Source: Flavobacterium subsaxonicum WB 4.1-42 = DSM 21790
GTDB taxonomy: Bacteria; Bacteroidota; Bacteroidia; Flavobacteriales; Flavobacteriaceae
Assembly: GCF_000422725.1 (NCBI RefSeq)
Contig: NZ_KE383912.1
Span: 1 to 64,000 of the forward strand
Length of the DNA: 64,000 nt
Direction of reading: 5' to 3'
This document shows positions 42,137 through 51,750 of the stretch, piece after piece (the first letter of the stretch is position 1; each line of letters starts with the position of its first letter). Under the pieces are notes generated by a model, which saw only the letters and a program-made list of their open reading frames with translations, had not been told where the DNA came from and did not search any database. Position numbers and translations under genes: made by a program.

Positions 42137-42231
42137 TACAATAATTATATGAGTACAATAAAGTAGATTTTCCGGTAAAATTTATTAGGCATTCATAAGG
42201 TTATTTAAGCCAATCTTTGCGCTGTAATTCT

Positions 42232-42239
42232 TATCTTTG
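42232..42239 (+). promoter_or_regulatory. -7 element upstream of pheT
   Basis: TATCTTTG lies 24 bases before the pheT ATG, a match to TAnnTTTG. Confidence 0.5.
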
Positions 42240-42263
42240 CGTGCTTTAAAAAAATAGATACCA

Positions 42264-44687
42264 ATGCGCATATCCTATAACTGGTTAAAACAATTCATTA
42301 AATTAGACTGGAAATCAGAAGAAACGGCTGCCCTGCTAACCGACCTTGGCCTTGAGGTTGAGGGTGTAGACAAATTTGAGTCGCTTAAAGGCGGTCTTGA
42401 AGGTGTTGTAGTGGGCCACGTGCTTACCTGCGTGCAGCACCCAAATGCCGACAGGCTTAGGGTTACTACCGTAGACCTTGGCGATGGCATACCTGTGCAA
42501 ATTGTGTGCGGTGCGCCCAATGTTGCTGTAGGCCAAAAAGTGCCTGTTGCTACTATTGGCACCACGCTGTATGATAAAGACGGCAACGGTTTCCAGATTA
42601 AGAAAGGCAAAATTAGAGGCGAAGACAGCCACGGTATGATTTGCGCCGAAGATGAATTGGGCATTGGCGAAAGCCACGACGGTATTATGATACTTAAAGA
42701 CGACCTAAAGCCGGGTACCCCTGCTTCTACCGTTTTTAATATTGTTACCGATGAGGTTTTTGAAATTGGCCTTACCCCTAACCGCGCTGATGCCATGAGC
42801 CACCTTGGCGTAGCACGCGACCTGAGGGCAGGGCTTACACAAAAAAATGTACAGACAGAACTTATAACGCCTTCGGTTAGTAACTTCAGGGTAGATAAAC
42901 GTACCCTAAAGATCGACATTAAGGTAGAAGATAATAAAATGGTGCCGCGCTATTGCGGGGTTACTATTAGCGGCATTACGGTTAAACCGTCGCCGGACTG
43001 GTTACAGAACAGGCTTAAATCTATCGGGCTTACGCCGAAAAACAACGTGGTAGATGTTACCAATTACGTTTTACACGAATTGGGCCAGCCACTGCACGCC
43101 TTTGATGCTGCAAAAATTAAAGGCCTTAAGGTGTTGGTAAAAAATGCAGTTGAGGGTACTAAATTTACTACCCTTGATGATGTTGAGCGCACCCTGAGCA
43201 GTGAAGATATTGTTATTTGCGACGAGAACGGCCCTATGGCTATTGCCGGTGTAATGGGCGGAAAAAAATCGGGAGTATCTGATGGTACGTCGGTTATATT
43301 TTTAGAGAGCGCTTACTTTAACCCGGTATCAATTCGTAAAACGGCAAAACGCCACGGCATTAGCAGCGATGCATCGTTTAGGTTCGAGAGGGGTATCGAC
43401 CCAACCATTACGCAATATGCGCTTAAACGTGCCGCCCTGCTTATACAGGAAACTGCCGGTGGCGAGATTACCTGCGACCTTGAGGATATTTACCCTAAAA
43501 AAATAGAAGACCATTCGGTTTTTCTTAGCTTTGATAACGTAACACGTGTCATAGGCCAGGAACTTCCTAAAGAAACCATCAAGAAAATACTGGTGTCGTT
43601 AGAGATAAAGATCAGCACCATGTCAGAAAAAGGGCTTGGACTGGTTATACCTTCGTACCGTGTTGATGTAGAGCGCGAAATTGATGTTATAGAAGAAATA
43701 CTTCGTGTGTACGGTTATAATAACATTACTTTTACCCAAAAGTTTAATGCCTCTATTGCCAACTCATCGCGTACTGAAGATTATAAACTTCAAAACGTTG
43801 TTGCCGGTCAGCTTACTGCTCTTGGCTTTAACGAGATGATGGCCAACTCGCTTACAACGCCAGAATATATTAAATTATCTGAGAACCTTAAGGAAGAATT
43901 TAACGTGCTTATGCTTAACCCGCTAAGTAACGATCTTTCGGCCATGAGGCAATCGCTGTTGTTTAGTGCACTGGAGGCTGTGTCGTTTAACATTAACCGC
44001 CGCCGTGCCGACCTGAAGCTTTTTGAATTTGGCAAGACCTACCACAAAATGCCATCGGGTTATGATGAAAACAAGCATTTAACGCTTACCGTTACCGGAA
44101 ACCGCCAGGCCGAGAGTTGGGCACACCAACAAAAAAATGCCGATTTCTTTATGTTTAAGGGGTATGTGACTACGATATTAAGCCGACTTGGTTTTAATAA
44201 AGTGCAAACACAACCTTTAACCAACGATGTTTTTGCCGAAGGTATTGCACTTGCTATTGGTAACGAGATTATTGTTGAATTTGGTACCATCAAAAAAACG
44301 ATACTTAAGCATTTTGATATTAAGCAGGAGGTTTTATTTGCCGATTTTAATTGGAATGCCATTGCTAAACTGGTTGCCGGTAAAATTAAGTATACCGAGA
44401 TATCCAAATTCCCAGAGGTGCGCCGCGACCTTGCCTTATTGGTAGACAACGGTGTTACTTTTGAAAGTATTTTTGATGTTGCCCGCCAAACGGAAAAAGC
44501 ATTGCTTAAAGACATTAGCCTGTTTGACGTTTACGAGGGCAAGAACCTGCCCGAAGGCAAAAAGTCGTATGCAGTTAGCTTTACCCTGCAAGACAGCAGC
44601 AAAACGCTTACAGATGAGCAGATAGATAAGATTATGAATAAGATTAGGCAAAACCTTGAAACCCAAACAGGAGCCCAATTACGATAA
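42264..44687 (+). CDS. pheT: Phenylalanine--tRNA ligase beta subunit
   Basis: PheT joins PheS to charge tRNA-Phe and also edits Tyr-tRNA-Phe. The 807-residue protein has normal length and domain order: N-terminal tRNA-binding domain at about residues 40-150 (HPNADRLRVTTVDLG), B3/B4 editing domain (VTNYVLHELGQPLHAFDAAK), B5 domain, the catalytic-core-like region with LNPLSNDLSAMRQSLL and FEFGKTYH, and a C-terminal anticodon-binding FDX-ACB domain (KYTEISKFPEVRRDLALLVD). PheS is not adjacent, which is usual in Bacteroidota. A strong terminator follows. Confidence 0.97.
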   Translation: MRISYNWLKQFIKLDWKSEETAALLTDLGLEVEGVDKFESLKGGLEGVVVGHVLTCVQHPNADRLRVTTVDLGDGIPVQIVCGAPNVAVGQKVPVATIGTTLYDKDGNGFQIKKGKIRGEDSHGMICAEDELGIGESHDGIMILKDDLKPGTPASTVFNIVTDEVFEIGLTPNRADAMSHLGVARDLRAGLTQKNVQTELITPSVSNFRVDKRTLKIDIKVEDNKMVPRYCGVTISGITVKPSPDWLQNRLKSIGLTPKNNVVDVTNYVLHELGQPLHAFDAAKIKGLKVLVKNAVEGTKFTTLDDVERTLSSEDIVICDENGPMAIAGVMGGKKSGVSDGTSVIFLESAYFNPVSIRKTAKRHGISSDASFRFERGIDPTITQYALKRAALLIQETAGGEITCDLEDIYPKKIEDHSVFLSFDNVTRVIGQELPKETIKKILVSLEIKISTMSEKGLGLVIPSYRVDVEREIDVIEEILRVYGYNNITFTQKFNASIANSSRTEDYKLQNVVAGQLTALGFNEMMANSLTTPEYIKLSENLKEEFNVLMLNPLSNDLSAMRQSLLFSALEAVSFNINRRRADLKLFEFGKTYHKMPSGYDENKHLTLTVTGNRQAESWAHQQKNADFFMFKGYVTTILSRLGFNKVQTQPLTNDVFAEGIALAIGNEIIVEFGTIKKTILKHFDIKQEVLFADFNWNAIAKLVAGKIKYTEISKFPEVRRDLALLVDNGVTFESIFDVARQTEKALLKDISLFDVYEGKNLPEGKKSYAVSFTLQDSSKTLTDEQIDKIMNKIRQNLETQTGAQLR

Positions 44688-44706
44688 TACTTATTATACT
44701 ATAATT

Positions 44707-44737
44707 AAATGCCACCTTTAACCGGGTGGCATTTTTT
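44707..44737 (+). terminator. Terminator of pheT
   Basis: AAATGCCACC and GGTGGCATTT pair around an 8-base centre, followed by T. It starts 20 bases after the stop. Confidence 0.9.
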
Positions 44738-44781
44738 GTATGCTGAAGCTATCAATTGTAACCTGAGTTTTATTTCATTTA

Positions 44782-44867
44782 AACCTACAAGGTTTTTGAA
44801 ACCTTGCAGGTTGAGAGTACTTGTTACACTACGTTTGCTCCTGCAAGGTCTTCAAGACCTTGTAGGT
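44782..44867. repeat. Paired extragenic hairpins
   Basis: Two hairpins lie in tandem: AACCTACAAGG ... CCTTGCAGGTT at 44782-44812 and CCTGCAAGGTC ... GACCTTGTAGG at 44840-44866. Each arm also complements an arm of the other hairpin, so one larger cruciform is possible. The motif resembles interspersed palindromes seen widely in flavobacterial intergenic regions. Confidence 0.8.
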
Positions 44868-44902
44868 ATTATAATAATCCTGTATTAAATGTATTAGTAT
44901 GT

Positions 44903-44935
44903 AAAAAAAATGCCCACGCTTAGCGTGGGCATTTT
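44903..44935 (-). terminator. Terminator of the TPR gene
   Basis: ATGCCCACGC and GCGTGGGCAT pair around TTA, with flanking A and T runs. On the minus strand the T run follows the hairpin, 23 bases past the stop. Confidence 0.9.
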
Positions 44936-44957
44936 TAATATAATTAACCAAAGAGTG

Positions 44958-46247
44958 TTAGTCTTTTGTTTGTTTAGCTTTCATTGCTTTGTATTCGGCA
45001 GTTTTATCAAGCGCCTGGTACATACCTGCAAGCACAGATATTACGTACTGATCGTTCGGTTTTACTTTGTGTGCTTTTTCTAAATACGGAATTGCATTGG
45101 TGTAAAGGCCTTCTCTTTGTTTTTTAAGTGCTTCGTAACGCTGATTGTCTTTAGCAGTATTGCCAAGCTTGTTCATTTCGTCAACGATTTTCTTCTCATC
45201 GCGAATGGCAAGAACACCCAGGTTAACAAGCGCATCAAAATGATCTGGTTTAAGCTCCACAGCCCTTTTGTAATATTTCTCAGCCTCTGCAGGATCTGCA
45301 GCAGCACTAACTACACCCAGGTTATAAAACAGTACCGGATCGTTAGGGCTTTTCTGAGAAGCTTCAGCAATCAGCCTTTTGTAACTCGCCATATCGTTAG
45401 CTTTAAGGTAAAGCTCAGCCTCGGCAATAATTAGGTTAGTATCGTTAGGGTTAGCTTTTCTGGCATTAGCCATTGCCTGTTTTGCTTTTTCGATCTCGCC
45501 TTTTTGGGCATAGATAAGCGCAATGTTCTTAACAATATCTCCTTTTACCGAAGGTATTTTTTCTTGCTGAGGGTTAATATATGCACCCGACTTTACAGAA
45601 AGGTCCATTGTTTGCTGGTTAGGAAAATACTCTACTGCTTTAGTTTCTTTATTAGTTGCAGAATAGTTTGTACCCTCGCCGGTAAAACCAACCCTGTCTA
45701 ACTCTAAGTAATATTTAAGGGCATTGTCATAATCCTGGCCGTTAACGGCCATTGCAGCGGCATTGTAAAGTGCAGAACCGTCTGTTTTATCAACCTCATA
45801 AGCCAAAGCATATACAGGAGCAGCCTCTTTGTATTTTTTTTCCTGGTTTAAAGTATTTGCAGTACCAACCACCATATTTTTAATGGTAGGTAATATTACC
45901 TCTTTAATATCTTTAGTGTGGTTTTGCTTGCCACCTTTTTCTAATTCCAAAACCTGATTATAATCGGCTATAGCACCCGGAAGCAACGACGGCGCTAACG
46001 TTTGGTTCTTTTTAATTTCGCCAATAGCATACTGTGCTTTGTAAAAATAAAAATCAGCCTTTTGGTCGTTAGATGCGCTGCCAATTAAAGGCTCAGCTTT
46101 ATCTAAAAGTGTTTTATACTCCGGAGTATATGTTTGCGTAGCAGCACCTTTTTCGTTTAATTTTTTAAGTGCTTTAAGCTCGTCTTTTTGTGCAAATGCG
46201 CTCATTGATACCAATAAAGACGCTACAAGTGCATATTTAATGTTCAT
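44958..46247 (-). CDS. Secreted TPR-repeat protein
   Basis: A signal peptide (MNIKYALVASLLVSMSAFAQ) is followed by at least five tetratricopeptide-like helical pairs, such as ALYNAAAMAVNGQDYDNALKYY and KYYKRAVELKPDHFDALVNLG (split). It would be periplasmic and bind protein partners. The gene follows gyrA after 11 bases on the same strand, an arrangement I recall in other Flavobacteria, and shares a terminator with it. Function is unknown. Confidence 0.8.
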   Translation of the reverse strand: MNIKYALVASLLVSMSAFAQKDELKALKKLNEKGAATQTYTPEYKTLLDKAEPLIGSASNDQKADFYFYKAQYAIGEIKKNQTLAPSLLPGAIADYNQVLELEKGGKQNHTKDIKEVILPTIKNMVVGTANTLNQEKKYKEAAPVYALAYEVDKTDGSALYNAAAMAVNGQDYDNALKYYLELDRVGFTGEGTNYSATNKETKAVEYFPNQQTMDLSVKSGAYINPQQEKIPSVKGDIVKNIALIYAQKGEIEKAKQAMANARKANPNDTNLIIAEAELYLKANDMASYKRLIAEASQKSPNDPVLFYNLGVVSAAADPAEAEKYYKRAVELKPDHFDALVNLGVLAIRDEKKIVDEMNKLGNTAKDNQRYEALKKQREGLYTNAIPYLEKAHKVKPNDQYVISVLAGMYQALDKTAEYKAMKAKQTKD

Positions 46248-46258
46248 ATATTTACTAT

Positions 46259-48841
46259 TTATTCGTTTGTTTCTTCTTCGTCTGTAAAGTCAGCAGGGTC
46301 TATATCAAGATCTTCCACATCAGATCCTTCAGGTACAATAATACCATTTACACCATTTTCTGCATCAATATCACCTTCGGCCAGTGCCTCGTCTACTGCT
46401 TCTTCTTCGCGCATAACTTTAGTTACAGCAGCAATAGAGTCGTTACCTTTAATATTAATAAGGCGTACACCCTGTGTGGCACGGCCCATAACCCTAAGGT
46501 CAGAAACTGCCATCCTGATGGTAAGGCCAGATTTGTTGATGATCATAAGATCATCAGCATCGGTAACATTATTAATAGATACCAGGCTACCGGTTTTATC
46601 TGTAATATTAAGGGTTTTAACACCTTTACCACCACGGTTTGTAATCCTGTAATCGTCAAGGCTCGAACGCTTGCCATATCCTTTTTCTGACACTACAAGT
46701 ATTTCGCTGTTCATATCATTTACAGATACCATGCCAATTACCTCATCTTTATCATCCTGAAGGGTTATACCACGTACACCCGACGCACTACGGCCCATTG
46801 GTCGTGTTTTACCTTCTTCGAATCGAACCAGCTTGCCCGATTTAACCGCAATAAGCACCTGGCTTTCGCCTGTGGTTAATTTAGCTTCAAGTAGCATATC
46901 GTCTTCGCGGATGGTAATAGCATTAATACCGTTTAACCTTGGGCGCGAGTACTGCTCCAGCAAGGTTTTTTTAACAATACCCTGCTTGGTAGCCATAATT
47001 ACGTAGTGGCTGTTTATGTACTCTTCGTTCTTAAGATCTTGCGTACAAATAAATGCTTTAACCTTATCGTCGTTTTCTATATTAATAAGGTTTTGTATAG
47101 CGCGGCCTTTGCTGGTTTTGGTACCTTCCGGAATTTCGTAAACCCTCATCCAGAAACATTTTCCTTTTTGGGTAAAGAACAGCATGTAGTTATGGTTGGT
47201 AGCCACAAACAGGTGTTCTAAGAAATCCTGGTCGCGCGTTGCCACACCCTTTTGGCCTACACCACCCCTGTTTTGCGTTTTGTATTCAGATAGCGGGGTA
47301 CGCTTAATGTAACCGGCATGAGATATGGTAATAACCACATTTTCATCGGCAATAAGATCTTCTATACTAACATCGCCACCGGAGTATTCTATCTGAGAAC
47401 GGCGCTCATCGCCATATTTATCCCTAATTTCAATTAACTCCTCTTTAATAAGCTCCATTCTAAGCTCTTTGCTTTCTAATAAGGCTTTTAATTCGGCAAT
47501 TAATTTCATTATCTCTTCGTACTCGGCACGCAGTTTATCCTGCTCCAGTCCGGTAAGCTGCCTTAAACGCATCTCTACAATGGCACGGGCCTGAATTTCA
47601 GATAATTTAAAGCGCTCAATTAATTTATTACGCGCTTCTTCGCCATCTTTAGAGGCTCTTATTAATCTAATAACCTCGTCTATATTATCCGAAGCTATAA
47701 TTAAACCTTCTAATATGTGTGCACGCTCTTCGGCTTTGCGAAGTTCGAATTTAGTTCTTCTAACCACCACATCGTGCCTGTGCTCCACAAAATAATGGAT
47801 CATGTCTTTTAGGTTAAGCATTTGCGGCCTGCCTTTTACAAGAGCAATGTTGTTAACACTAAAAGAAGATTGTAGCTGTGTATACTTATATAAGGTATTA
47901 AGCACAACGTTAGGCACAGAGTCGCGCTTAAGGATGTATACAATACGCATACCGTTCCTGTCAGACTCGTCTCTAATATTGGCAATACCCTCTATTTTTT
48001 TATCGTTTACAAGGTCGGCCGTTTTCTTGATCATTTCGGCCTTGTTAACCTGGTACGGAATTTCGGTAACAATAATGCACTCACGCCCGTCAACCTCTTC
48101 AAAGTTAACTTTAGCGCGCACCACTATACGGCCACGGCCTGTTTTAAAGGCTTCGCGAACGCCCTCATACCCATATATAACACCCCCCGTAGGAAAATCG
48201 GGTGCTTTAATATGGTGCATAAGCTCGTCTATCTCAATCTCGTTGTTATCTATGTAAGCAAGAGTACCATCTATAACCTCTGTAAGGTTGTGTGGCGGCA
48301 TGTTGGTTGCCATACCTACCGCAATACCCGATGCACCATTAATTAAAAGGTTAGGCACCCTGGTTGGCATTACCGTAGGCTCCTGTAAGGTATCATCAAA
48401 GTTTAACTGAAAGTCTACTGTTTCCTTATCAAGGTCGCTCATAATATCTTCAGATATTTTTCGCATCCTTGCCTCAGTATATCGCATTGCTGCAGGGCTG
48501 TCGCCATCTATAGATCCAAAGTTACCCTGGCCGTCTACCAGCAGGTACCTAAGGCTCCAGTCCTGGGCCATACGCACCATGGCATCGTATACAGATGTAT
48601 CGCCATGCGGGTGGTACTTACCCAATACCTCTCCTACTATCCTTGCCGATTTTTTGTGGGCCCTGTTAGAAAAAACGCCCAGCTCATACATACCAAAAAG
48701 TACCCTTCTATGCACGGGTTTCAAGCCATCCCTAACGTCTGGAAGTGCCCTGGAAACAATAACCGACATTGAATAATCAATGTAAGCCGATTTCATTTGG
48801 TCTTCTATATTAATGGGAATTAACTTTTCTCCTTCTGCCAT
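46259..48841 (-). CDS. gyrA: DNA gyrase subunit A
   Basis: GyrA cuts and rejoins DNA in the gyrase A2B2 complex that introduces negative supercoils. The active tyrosine is Tyr121 in AAMRYTEARM. The N-terminal winged-helix region contains HPHGDTSVYDAMVRMAQ; the residue at the place of E. coli Ser83 is Thr82 and that of Asp87 is Asp86, so this is not a known resistance change by itself. The C-terminal half has the six-bladed DNA-wrapping repeats with GRSASGVRGI and NRGGKGVKT. An acidic tail ends the 860-residue protein. A TPR gene follows directly. Confidence 0.97.
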   Translation of the reverse strand: MAEGEKLIPINIEDQMKSAYIDYSMSVIVSRALPDVRDGLKPVHRRVLFGMYELGVFSNRAHKKSARIVGEVLGKYHPHGDTSVYDAMVRMAQDWSLRYLLVDGQGNFGSIDGDSPAAMRYTEARMRKISEDIMSDLDKETVDFQLNFDDTLQEPTVMPTRVPNLLINGASGIAVGMATNMPPHNLTEVIDGTLAYIDNNEIEIDELMHHIKAPDFPTGGVIYGYEGVREAFKTGRGRIVVRAKVNFEEVDGRECIIVTEIPYQVNKAEMIKKTADLVNDKKIEGIANIRDESDRNGMRIVYILKRDSVPNVVLNTLYKYTQLQSSFSVNNIALVKGRPQMLNLKDMIHYFVEHRHDVVVRRTKFELRKAEERAHILEGLIIASDNIDEVIRLIRASKDGEEARNKLIERFKLSEIQARAIVEMRLRQLTGLEQDKLRAEYEEIMKLIAELKALLESKELRMELIKEELIEIRDKYGDERRSQIEYSGGDVSIEDLIADENVVITISHAGYIKRTPLSEYKTQNRGGVGQKGVATRDQDFLEHLFVATNHNYMLFFTQKGKCFWMRVYEIPEGTKTSKGRAIQNLINIENDDKVKAFICTQDLKNEEYINSHYVIMATKQGIVKKTLLEQYSRPRLNGINAITIREDDMLLEAKLTTGESQVLIAVKSGKLVRFEEGKTRPMGRSASGVRGITLQDDKDEVIGMVSVNDMNSEILVVSEKGYGKRSSLDDYRITNRGGKGVKTLNITDKTGSLVSINNVTDADDLMIINKSGLTIRMAVSDLRVMGRATQGVRLINIKGNDSIAAVTKVMREEEAVDEALAEGDIDAENGVNGIIVPEGSDVEDLDIDPADFTDEEETNE

Positions 48842-49070
48842 AAGTAGTTATATTAAAATTTATAGTTATTTCAAAACGTGCCAATATACGCAATTTTATT
48901 ACGATTTTGTTGGTTTTAATCAAGATTTTTAAACCATTTATCAACATTGGTGCCTCAAATAAAAGTTCATAAACTAATACAAAAACGCTTTTATTATTCG
49001 TATATTTTTTGTCTCTTAGCATGACAGTACTTTTTAAGCAGACTGACAGTGTATTTAAGTAGGTATGGTT

Positions 49071-49103
49071 TTTGTAAATTCTTAAACTAAATAGTTAAAT
49101 TTA
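49071..49103 (+). promoter_or_regulatory. Promoter of clpC
   Basis: TTTG at 49071-49074 and TAAATTTA at 49096-49103 (one mismatch to TAnnTTTG) are spaced by 21 bases. The ATG lies 19 bases later. Confidence 0.45.
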
Positions 49104-49122
49104 CACTATTAAAGATAACATT

Positions 49123-51672
49123 ATGGATGACAATTTTTCACCAAGGGTCAAGGATGTAATAACCTACAGCAAAGAGGAAGCTCTGCGCTTAGGCCATGAC
49201 TTTATTGGTACAGAACACTTAATGTTGGGAATTTTAAGGGATGGAAACGGCAAAGCTATTTCTATCCTTAACAGCATACAGGTAGATTTAGAACATTTAC
49301 GCAAAAAAGTTGAAATATTAAGCCCTGCAAACCCTAACGCTGAGCGCAATAATGAAAAGAAAAACCTTCATTTAACACGCCAGGCCGAAAGGGCTCTTAG
49401 AACTACGTTCCTGGAAGCAAAAGTTTTCCAGAGCACCTCTATAAGCACCGCCCACCTATTGCTATGCATATTGCGCAATGAGAACGACCCTACTACAAAA
49501 TTGCTCAACAAACTAAAAATTGATTACGAAACAGTTAAAGAACAATTTATCAGCATGACATCAAACGAAGAAGACTATATGGAGAATCTGCCAAAAGCGG
49601 AGTCCTATAACGACGATCCCGGACAGGATGACAGTATGCGCGAAAGCACATTTAACAACCCTGCTGCCGGCAATAAGACCAATAAAAAATCTAAAACCCC
49701 GGTGCTGGATAATTTTGGCCGCGACCTTACAGAACTTGCCGAAGAAGGTAAACTTGACCCTGTTGTAGGCCGTGAAAAAGAAATTGAGCGTGTATCTCAG
49801 ATTCTTAGCCGCCGTAAAAAAAATAACCCGCTGCTTATTGGTGAGCCGGGTGTGGGTAAATCGGCTATTGCCGAGGGTCTTGCACTACGCATTATCCAAA
49901 AGAAAGTATCGCGTATCCTTTTCAACAAACGTGTAGTTACCTTAGACCTTGCCAGCCTTGTTGCCGGCACTAAGTACCGCGGCCAGTTTGAAGAGCGTAT
50001 GAAAGCGGTTATGAACGAGCTTGAGAAAAACGATGATATAATTTTGTTTATAGATGAAATTCATACCATTGTGGGTGCCGGTGGCGCTACAGGTTCTCTT
50101 GATGCATCTAACATGTTTAAACCTGCTTTGGCAAGGGGCGAAATTCAATGCATTGGAGCTACTACATTAGATGAGTACCGCCAGTATATTGAGAAAGACG
50201 GCGCGTTAGAAAGACGTTTCCAGAAGGTAATTGTAGAGCCTACTACGGTAGAAGAAACGATTACTATTCTAAACAACATTAAAAATAAATACGAAGATCA
50301 CCACAATGTAATTTATACGCAGGAAGCTATTGAGGCCTGTGTTAAACTTACAAGCAGGTACATGAGCGAGCGCTTTTTGCCGGACAAAGCTATTGATGCT
50401 TTAGATGAGGCAGGATCTCGCGTTCATATTACCAACATCGATGTACCTAAACAGATCTTAGATCTTGAAAGGCAGCTTGAAGAGGTTCGTGAGCTTAAAA
50501 ATACCGTTGTTAAAAAACAAAAGTATGAAGAGGCTGCTAAACTTAGGGATGATGAAAAACGCATAGAGAAAGACCTTGCTATTGCCCAGGAGCAGTGGGA
50601 AGAAGATTCTAAAAATAACCGTATTACCGTTACCGAAGATAATGTTGCCGATGTGGTTAGTATGATGACAGGTATTCCTGTTAACCGTATTGCACAAACT
50701 GAAAGCAACAAACTGGCTAAACTGCCGGAGCTTATTCGTGGTAAGGTTATTGGCCAGGACGAGGCGGTTAACAAAATTGCCAAATCTATTCAACGTAACC
50801 GTGCGGGTCTTAAAGACCCTAACAAACCAATTGGGTCGTTTGTATTTCTTGGTCAGACCGGTGTTGGTAAAACACAGCTTGCTAAAGTAATTGCAAAAGA
50901 GCTTTTTGATAGCGAAGACGCCCTTGTACGTATAGACATGAGCGAGTATATGGAGAAATTTGCCATATCGCGACTTGTGGGTGCGCCTCCGGGATACGTG
51001 GGTTACGAAGAAGGTGGACAACTTACCGAAAAAGTAAGAAGGAAACCGTATTGTGTAGTGCTTTTAGACGAGATCGAGAAAGCCCACCCGGACGTTTTCA
51101 ACATGCTGTTGCAGGTATTGGATGATGGTTTTTTAACGGATAGTTTAGGCCGCAAAATTGACTTTAAGAATACTATTATTGTAATGACGTCTAACGTTGG
51201 TGCAAGGCAGCTTAAAGACTTTGGCCAGGGTGTTGGTTTTGGAACATCGGCTAAAAAATTACAGGCCGAAGACCACAATAAAGGTGTTATTGAGGCTGCC
51301 CTTAAAAAAACCTTTGCTCCGGAATTCATTAACCGTATAGACGATATTATTGTGTTTAATGCCCTTGAAAAAGAGCACATAGACCTGATTATAGATATTG
51401 AGCTTGCCAAGCTGTATGCAAGGATAAAAGACCTTGGTTACAACATTGCGCTTAGCGATAACGCCAAGAACTTTATTGCCGAAAAAGGTTTTGACAAACA
51501 GTATGGTGCAAGGCCGCTTAAAAGGGCTATCCAGAAATATGTTGAAGATGTTTTGGCGGAAGAGATCATTACATCTAAAATATCAAGTGGCGATGAGATT
51601 TTTATGGATCTTGAAGAGAACGGAACCGAACTTTCTGTTGTTATTAAGAAAGCTGAAAATCCGGCAAGCTAA
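49123..51672 (+). CDS. clpC: Clp protease ATP-binding subunit ClpC
   Basis: ClpC unfolds proteins and feeds them to ClpP; in this phylum it is also a general stress chaperone. The 849-residue protein has two N-terminal Clp repeats (GHDFIGTEHLMLGIL, STSISTAHLLLCIL), first AAA domain with Walker A GEPGVGKS, a UVR middle motif (YEEAAKLRDDEKR) that marks ClpC versus ClpA, second AAA domain with GQTGVGKT and LLDEIEKAHPDV, and the IGF/IGL-type loop region. A long acidic linker at about residues 150-200 is unusual but typical of Bacteroidota. A hairpin terminator follows. No mcsAB or ctsR is adjacent. Confidence 0.96.
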   Translation: MDDNFSPRVKDVITYSKEEALRLGHDFIGTEHLMLGILRDGNGKAISILNSIQVDLEHLRKKVEILSPANPNAERNNEKKNLHLTRQAERALRTTFLEAKVFQSTSISTAHLLLCILRNENDPTTKLLNKLKIDYETVKEQFISMTSNEEDYMENLPKAESYNDDPGQDDSMRESTFNNPAAGNKTNKKSKTPVLDNFGRDLTELAEEGKLDPVVGREKEIERVSQILSRRKKNNPLLIGEPGVGKSAIAEGLALRIIQKKVSRILFNKRVVTLDLASLVAGTKYRGQFEERMKAVMNELEKNDDIILFIDEIHTIVGAGGATGSLDASNMFKPALARGEIQCIGATTLDEYRQYIEKDGALERRFQKVIVEPTTVEETITILNNIKNKYEDHHNVIYTQEAIEACVKLTSRYMSERFLPDKAIDALDEAGSRVHITNIDVPKQILDLERQLEEVRELKNTVVKKQKYEEAAKLRDDEKRIEKDLAIAQEQWEEDSKNNRITVTEDNVADVVSMMTGIPVNRIAQTESNKLAKLPELIRGKVIGQDEAVNKIAKSIQRNRAGLKDPNKPIGSFVFLGQTGVGKTQLAKVIAKELFDSEDALVRIDMSEYMEKFAISRLVGAPPGYVGYEEGGQLTEKVRRKPYCVVLLDEIEKAHPDVFNMLLQVLDDGFLTDSLGRKIDFKNTIIVMTSNVGARQLKDFGQGVGFGTSAKKLQAEDHNKGVIEAALKKTFAPEFINRIDDIIVFNALEKEHIDLIIDIELAKLYARIKDLGYNIALSDNAKNFIAEKGFDKQYGARPLKRAIQKYVEDVLAEEIITSKISSGDEIFMDLEENGTELSVVIKKAENPAS

Positions 51673-51689
51673 GCATAAAAGCATTTTAC

Positions 51690-51728
51690 AAAAAATCCCC
51701 ATTTCTTTTAGATCTGGGGATTTTTTTA
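51690..51728 (+). terminator. Terminator of clpC
   Basis: AAAAATCCCC and GGGGATTTTT pair with a 14-15-base loop and T run, starting 18 bases after the clpC stop. Confidence 0.85.
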
Positions 51729-51750
51729 TGCCTTAAACGTACGGTGTAAT

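Noticed and set aside
46259..48841. Quinolone-resistance change in GyrA
   Set aside because: Thr at the Ser83 position is the usual state in flavobacteria as far as I recall, and Asp86 is intact.
48810..49022. Minus-strand frame between gyrA and clpC
   Set aside because: It overlaps the gyrA start in another frame and the promoter region; no family resemblance.
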